Below, one piece after another: positions 6,848-10,000 of a DNA stretch of 10,000 nt (positions are counted from its first letter, which is position 1; each line of letters begins with the position of its first letter). Both the position numbers and the translations under genes were made by a program. Location of the stretch: the NCBI GenBank assembly GCA_008636095.1, contig VSJD01000237.1, positions 1 to 10,000 on the forward strand. The letters run 5' to 3'. A model generated the notes under the pieces. It was not told where the DNA came from, did no database searches, and saw only the letters and a list, made by a program, of their open reading frames with translations. Source of the DNA: Kiritimatiellota bacterium. Lineage in GTDB: Bacteria; Verrucomicrobiota; Kiritimatiellia; JAAZAB01.

Positions 6848-6873
6848 GCGGTTTTATCATGCATGAAAACGCG
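6848..6873. promoter_or_regulatory. Imperfect palindrome between divergent MFS and marC genes
   Basis: GTTTTATCATGCATGAAAAC (6851-6870) has an 8-base palindrome CATGCATG at its centre and TTTT/AAAA arms offset by two bases, with GCG on both sides. It abuts the MFS start codon. Such a dyad could be an operator or a translation-control hairpin; no regulator is encoded nearby. The remaining 120 bases up to marC hold an AT-rich stretch near 6910 but no good promoter match. Confidence 0.3.
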
Positions 6874-6992
6874 ATTCAATCAAGAGAATACAACGACCAT
6901 TCCGTGGTTTAAAATAGCTGGACATATTTTCGTTCATGACCCAAACTCCGGCTGTTCGCGTTTGTGGGCAAGCCGGCGGCATAGGAGGTTAT

Positions 6993-7586
6993 ATGAATTT
7001 TTTACTTTGCTTTATTCCGCTCTTTACCGCGGTGGACGCGATCGGGACTCTGCCCATCTTTCTCGGCCTGACGGGGGGCGTGCCCCCAGCGCGCCTGAAT
7101 AAAATCATTATTCAGTCCGTCATCACCGCGCTCGTGGTGGCGATCATTTTTGTGATTGTCGGTAAATCCCTGCTGCATTACATGGGTATTTCGGTCGGCG
7201 ACTTCCTGGTTGCCGGCGGGGGACTGATGTTCATCCTCGCGCTTAAGGATCTGGTCATTTCGAACGGATCGGAACAGCAGATCCATGACCATGATACGCT
7301 GGGCGCCGTGCCACTGGGCGTTCCCCTGATTGTGGGACCGGGCGTGCTCGCCGCCACGCTCGTGCTGCAAGCCCAGTATGGCTTGTGGATGACGATCCTG
7401 GCGACGGTGGCCAACATCTTCCTGGCCGGTATCGCTTTTTGGCAATCCCGCTGGATCGGGCGGATCTTGGGCAAGGCAGGCTCAAAAGCGTTTTCCAAAA
7501 TTGCCAGCCTGCTGTTAGCCGCTATCGCGGTCATGTTCATTCGGCGCGGCATTTTCATGCTGGCGAGTCAGGCGGGGTTGAATTAA
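6993..7586 (+). CDS. MarC/UPF0056-family inner membrane protein
   Basis: This protein has 197 residues, the usual length for the MarC family, with about six membrane helices. Family hallmarks are VDAIGTLPIFLGLT near the N-terminus (usual form DPIGxxPxF), then GDFLVAGGGLMFILAL and VPLGVPLIVGPGVLA (family form P-L-x-x-P-x-x-x-GPG), and a helix-rich end. The family was once linked to multiple antibiotic resistance, but that link was not upheld and its function is unknown. The start at 6993 is chosen over the ATG at 6936 because AGGAGG lies at 6983-6988 and the first membrane helix begins directly. It is the only plus-strand gene here, divergent from the MFS gene and convergent with ddl. Its presence splits the dcw cluster. 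Confidence 0.9.
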   Translation: MNFLLCFIPLFTAVDAIGTLPIFLGLTGGVPPARLNKIIIQSVITALVVAIIFVIVGKSLLHYMGISVGDFLVAGGGLMFILALKDLVISNGSEQQIHDHDTLGAVPLGVPLIVGPGVLAATLVLQAQYGLWMTILATVANIFLAGIAFWQSRWIGRILGKAGSKAFSKIASLLLAAIAVMFIRRGIFMLASQAGLN

Positions 7587-7752
7587 GCCTTCGGCAATTA
7601 TTTCATGTGGGCGGCGTCCCGATCGCGCCACCTGTCGCAAGGCTCCGACGAAGCGCTACGCCCAGGCAAGGCGGGTATCGGAATGCGGCGACAGTCGCGG
7701 TCCACCTTAAAAGATCGCCGTCCACGGTGGACGTCGATCCACCATGCCCTTA
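7587..7752. other. Convergent spacer between marC and ddl
   Basis: This 166-base region carries the 3' ends of two converging genes. Just after marC a weak hairpin GCC-TTC-GGC (7587-7595) is followed by a modestly T-rich run. The middle holds AGCGCTACGCC (7652-7662), shared with the ftsA-ftsZ spacer. The right part holds the near-perfect dyad at 7713-7739. Small open frames here look non-coding. Confidence 0.5.
7713..7739 (-). terminator. Terminator-like hairpin for ddl
   Basis: Two 13-base arms (7713-7725 and 7727-7739) are complementary except for one position, around a single central G. In the ddl direction the stem is followed directly by TTTT (7712-7709 on the minus strand). It lies 14 bases beyond the ddl stop codon. 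The T run is short, so termination may be weak, and the dyad could be part of a dispersed repeat. Confidence 0.5.
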
Positions 7753-8649
7753 TTAATCCACGGAAGCCGTGCGCAGGATGCGGTCGCACAGGGCGGGAAA
7801 CGCATAGCCTGCAACGCGGGCGGCTTTGGGCAGGAGGCTGGTTTCAGTAAACCCGGGGATTGTATTCAACTCCAGGACATACATCCGGCCATCGGGGCTC
7901 ATCCGCAAATCCACGCGCCCCAGGCCGCGCCCGGCAAGCGCACGGTACGTCCGCCCGCTCAGATCCTGGCATAGGCGCGTAGCAGTGGCATCTATCGGTG
8001 CAGGCACCAGGTATTCCGTGACACCTTTGGTGTATTTTGCCCGGTAATCGTAGTTGTTGTTGGGCGCACGGATTTCAATCACCGGCAAAACTTCGTCATC
8101 TACAATTCCAACGGTCAATTCCTTGCCGTCAACATACGCTTCCACGAGTGCCTCGCCGTTATAGGTTATGGCATCGGCCAAGGCTTCCGGCCAGTCGGCT
8201 TCCACCGCAACCTTATGGCAACCAAAACTCGAGCCCTGCCGCACCGGCTTGACTACAACGGGAAGAGGTAGTGTGCGCGCCTGGCCGGGCAACAGGACTT
8301 CAAATACCGGCGTCGGAATACCATGGCGCATCAATATCTGCTTGGAACGGATTTTGTCAAACGCTATCCGGCTGGCCTCCGGCCTCGAACCGGTATAAGG
8401 CATTTTTTTATGCGTCAGGATATCCTGCACCTGCCCGTCTTCTCCAAATTCGCCATGCAGGGTAATAAAAGCGGCTTCCACTTGCGGCGGCAGATCGAAG
8501 GTCCGGTCCCGAACGTCCACTTCCGCCACCTCGTAACCGGCCTGGCGCAGACCCTCCGTCACCGCCCGCCCCGACCGCAAGGAAACCTCCCGTTCCGAGG
8601 AAGGCCCGCCCATCAACACTGCAACCCATCGAAATTTCATATTACTCAA
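7753..8649 (-). CDS. ddl: D-alanine--D-alanine ligase
   Basis: This ATP-grasp enzyme joins two D-Ala molecules for the peptidoglycan stem in the cytoplasm. It has 298 residues, normal for DdlB-type enzymes. Visible motifs are VAVLMGGPSSEREVSL (9-24), LHGEFGEDGQVQ (64-75), FDK (97-99), VVVKPVRQGSSFG (131-143), KELTVGI (176-182) and YDYRAKYT (200-207, omega loop). The metal-binding end is GRVDLR plus LELNTIPGFTETSLLP, where Phe stands for the more usual Met of PGMT. The start is uncertain. TTG at 8649 is ten bases after AGGAG (8660-8664) and overlaps the murB stop region; the ATG at 8640 starts one base after the murB stop but is nineteen bases from that site. Either way it is coupled to murC-murB. 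Confidence 0.95.
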   Translation of the reverse strand: MSNMKFRWVAVLMGGPSSEREVSLRSGRAVTEGLRQAGYEVAEVDVRDRTFDLPPQVEAAFITLHGEFGEDGQVQDILTHKKMPYTGSRPEASRIAFDKIRSKQILMRHGIPTPVFEVLLPGQARTLPLPVVVKPVRQGSSFGCHKVAVEADWPEALADAITYNGEALVEAYVDGKELTVGIVDDEVLPVIEIRAPNNNYDYRAKYTKGVTEYLVPAPIDATATRLCQDLSGRTYRALAGRGLGRVDLRMSPDGRMYVLELNTIPGFTETSLLPKAARVAGYAFPALCDRILRTASVD

Positions 8650-10000
8650 GACACACGATCTCCTCGGTTAATTCGATTCCCGAGCGTTCCCGCACGGCCT
8701 GCCGCATGATTTCTAAAAGTGCGCGGACATCCGAAGCCACGGCACCTGGTTCCGTGACGATCACATTGGCATGTTCCTCCAACACGCGGGCGCCGCCGAC
8801 CCGGCGCCCTTTCATCCCGGCCTGTTCCAGCAGGCGTCCGGCAAAGTCACCCTCCGGCCTGCCCGACGCTGGCCAGGGATTCCTAAACACCGAACCGGCC
8901 GAGGGCCAGGCGTGCAACCAGGCACGCCGCTCAAGTACTTCTTTCATGCGTGCGCGCACCGCTTGCTGACTTGATGGCGTCACGTTGAACGCCGCCTCGA
9001 GCACAACTTTGCCGGCAACAGCCGGTGTGCCGGCAACAGCCGGTGTGCCGGCAACAGCCGGTATGCCGGCCAATCCCGCGCAATGGCGATAGCCAAATCC
9101 CAGGGCGGCCGATTCCTCCACCTGCCCCGAACCATCGGGATTGAGAAAGCGAACCCAAGCCACTCGTGAACCGATGTTCTCGCCCCAAGCGCCCGCATTC
9201 ATACGCAGAGCCCCGCCAACGGTTCCTGGAATGCCCGCTAAAAATTCCAACCCCGCCAGACCATCCTCTGCCAACCGGTTGGTCAGTTCATGCAGAGACG
9301 CACCGGCGCCAACGACCACCCGGGATGCCGGGTCCACCCGGGATGCCGGGTCCACCCGGGATGCCGGGTCCACCCGGGATGCCGGGTCCATCCTGATTTG
9401 CCGGTCCACCGAACCCGCCAGGCACACAACCACCCCACGCACACCCAGGTCACTAACCAGCACATTACTGCCCGCGCCCAACAGGGTAACAGGAACCCTG
9501 TTTGCATGAGTCCATCGAAGCAATTGGATCAAATCTTCTTCATCGGCCAGTTCAGTCAAAATATCAGCGATACCGCCCACGCGCAAGGTAGTTCTTGCGG
9601 CCAACGATACCCGCCGTTTAAAAACGGCGGATTTCCATGGCATGTGTTCCAGAGCCGCGGCCCAGGCGCATGCCGGGTCCACCCGGGATGCCGGGTCCAG
9701 GGCAGCCAGACCACGCTCAGCCAGTTCCGCGCGCGCCCAGTGGGCAATTTGTTCAACATCGCCTGCACCCATAATCAGTAATCCGTCGCCGGGCCGGAGC
9801 GCGGCGCGCACATAGCCCCAGGCCTGGACCAGCGATGCCGCGCAGAGCGTCCGGACTTCACCCGAGCGCCGGATATGCGCATAGAGATCCCAAGACGTTC
9901 CCCCCGCCATCATCGGTTCCGAGGCGGCATAGACCGGCGTAAGGACCAGTTCATCCACACTTGCAAACACGGTGGCAAAGTCGCCGGCCAGGGCCCGCGT
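8642..10000 (-). CDS. murC-murB: Fused MurC (C-terminal part) and MurB, 5' end off window
   Basis: One open frame enters at the right edge and gives 452 residues. The first 90 or so match the MurC C-terminal domain (UDP-MurNAc:L-Ala ligase): LAGDFATVFASVDELVLTPV, YAASEP and DGLLIMGAGDVEQIA. After a linker containing DPASRVDPA, MurB begins (UDP-MurNAc dehydrogenase, FAD enzyme): TTLRVGGIAD, LLGAGSNVLVSD, LEFLAGIPGTVGGA, MNAGAWGENIG, GFGYRH, and SAGSVFRNP with the catalytic Ser. A C-terminal ELTEEI would supply the catalytic Glu. No stop or restart signal separates the halves, so this should be a bifunctional protein. Two MurB loops hold 18-base tandem repeats. The frame stays open through 9970 to the edge, so an internal GTG there is not the real start. 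It overlaps ddl by a few bases. Confidence 0.92.
   Translation of the reverse strand, partial: TRALAGDFATVFASVDELVLTPVYAASEPMMAGGTSWDLYAHIRRSGEVRTLCAASLVQAWGYVRAALRPGDGLLIMGAGDVEQIAHWARAELAERGLAALDPASRVDPACAWAAALEHMPWKSAVFKRRVSLAARTTLRVGGIADILTELADEEDLIQLLRWTHANRVPVTLLGAGSNVLVSDLGVRGVVVCLAGSVDRQIRMDPASRVDPASRVDPASRVDPASRVVVGAGASLHELTNRLAEDGLAGLEFLAGIPGTVGGALRMNAGAWGENIGSRVAWVRFLNPDGSGQVEESAALGFGYRHCAGLAGIPAVAGTPAVAGTPAVAGKVVLEAAFNVTPSSQQAVRARMKEVLERRAWLHAWPSAGSVFRNPWPASGRPEGDFAGRLLEQAGMKGRRVGGARVLEEHANVIVTEPGAVASDVRALLEIMRQAVRERSGIELTEEIVCLE
9011..9070 (-). repeat. 18-bp tandem array, three units, in frame in murB
   Basis: GCCGGCAACAGCCGGTGT occurs at 9011-9028 and 9029-9046, and with one change at 9047-9064; six more matching bases follow. 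It encodes repeated AVAGTP (GIPAVAGTPAVAGTPAVAG) between the GFGYRH motif and the strand VVLEAAF, an exposed loop in MurB. Each unit alternates GCCGG and CCGGC arms with AACA and TGTG spacers. Confidence 0.95.
9316..9387 (-). repeat. 18-bp tandem array, four perfect units, in frame in murB
   Basis: CCACCCGGGATGCCGGGT is repeated four times without change (9316, 9334, 9352, 9370). It encodes DPASRV four times, inserted between VVVCLAG and VVGAGASL, where MurB proteins normally have a short variable turn. Arms CCGGG and CCCGG alternate with TCCA and GATG spacers. Confidence 0.97.
9611..9630. repeat. Inverted repeat at the start of the MurB domain
   Basis: CCGCCGTTTAAAAACGGCGG has two exact 9-base arms around AA. 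It lies in the coding sequence for VFKRRVS, just before the first MurB motif TTLRVGG, and could form a strong hairpin in the mRNA. No T run follows in the direction that would suggest termination. Confidence 0.6.
9670..9699 (-). repeat. Single and a half copy of the murB 18-bp repeat in the MurC-MurB linker
   Basis: A full unit CCACCCGGGATGCCGGGT lies at 9679-9696, preceded by the last nine bases of another (9670-9678) and followed by CCA. It encodes DPASRVDPA at the junction of the two domains, about 280 bases from the main array and identical to it. Confidence 0.95.

Noticed and set aside
6936..6992. Longer MarC start at 6936
   Set aside because: The extra 19 residues are not typical for the family, and the AGGAGG at 6983-6988 points to 6993.
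9011..9387. CRISPR array
   Set aside because: The repeats are 18 bases, directly tandem without unique spacers, and in frame within murB.
9166..9396. Plus-strand frame ending in a collagen-like GMPGPP repeat
   Set aside because: The collagen-like pattern is only the antisense reading of the 18-base murB array.

Overview
This 10 kb window looks like a bacterial chromosome with GC content judged by eye in the high fifties. Almost everything reads on the minus strand, so transcription runs from right to left. The core is a division and cell wall (dcw) cluster in the classical order murC-murB, ddl, ftsQ, ftsA, ftsZ. The FtsZ is divergent but keeps its GTPase and T7-loop residues. FtsZ style, a MurC-MurB fusion and the genes present make a PVC-group bacterium (Verrucomicrobiota, Kiritimatiellota or Lentisphaerota) my best guess. 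This is weak inference because no rRNA or other marker is present.

Layout in transcription order: a fused MurC-MurB protein enters at the right edge (10000 to 8642). Ddl overlaps its end (8649 to 7753) and is followed by a hairpin with four Ts that looks like a terminator. A MarC-family membrane protein then reads on the plus strand (6993-7586), convergent with ddl and divergent from an MFS transporter (6847 to 5528). These two membrane genes split the cluster. FtsQ (5265 to 4363), FtsA (4222 to 3014) and FtsZ (2867 to 1665) follow, probably from a promoter near 5380-5408. After ftsZ come a family 2 glycosyltransferase of the polyprenyl-phosphate-sugar synthase type (1471 to 710) and a pteridine-reductase-like SDR that runs off the left edge (693 to 1).

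MurC and MurB act in making UDP-MurNAc and adding L-Ala, and Ddl supplies D-Ala-D-Ala. FtsQ, FtsA and FtsZ assemble the septum. The glycosyltransferase would make a lipid-linked sugar. No gene-free stretch exceeds 300 bases.

The most interesting layer is a set of micro-repeats. Inside murC-murB there are two tandem arrays with an 18-base period plus a single copy. Both arrays are built as complementary 5-mers (CCGGN / N'CCGG) separated by 4-base spacers. The closing base pair differs between arrays but stays complementary, while the encoded peptides are unrelated. A related 15-base array sits in frame inside the SDR gene. A second class consists of inverted arrays of 7-base units in the leaders of ftsA and of the glycosyltransferase; those before ftsA can pair in two registers just upstream of its ribosome binding site.
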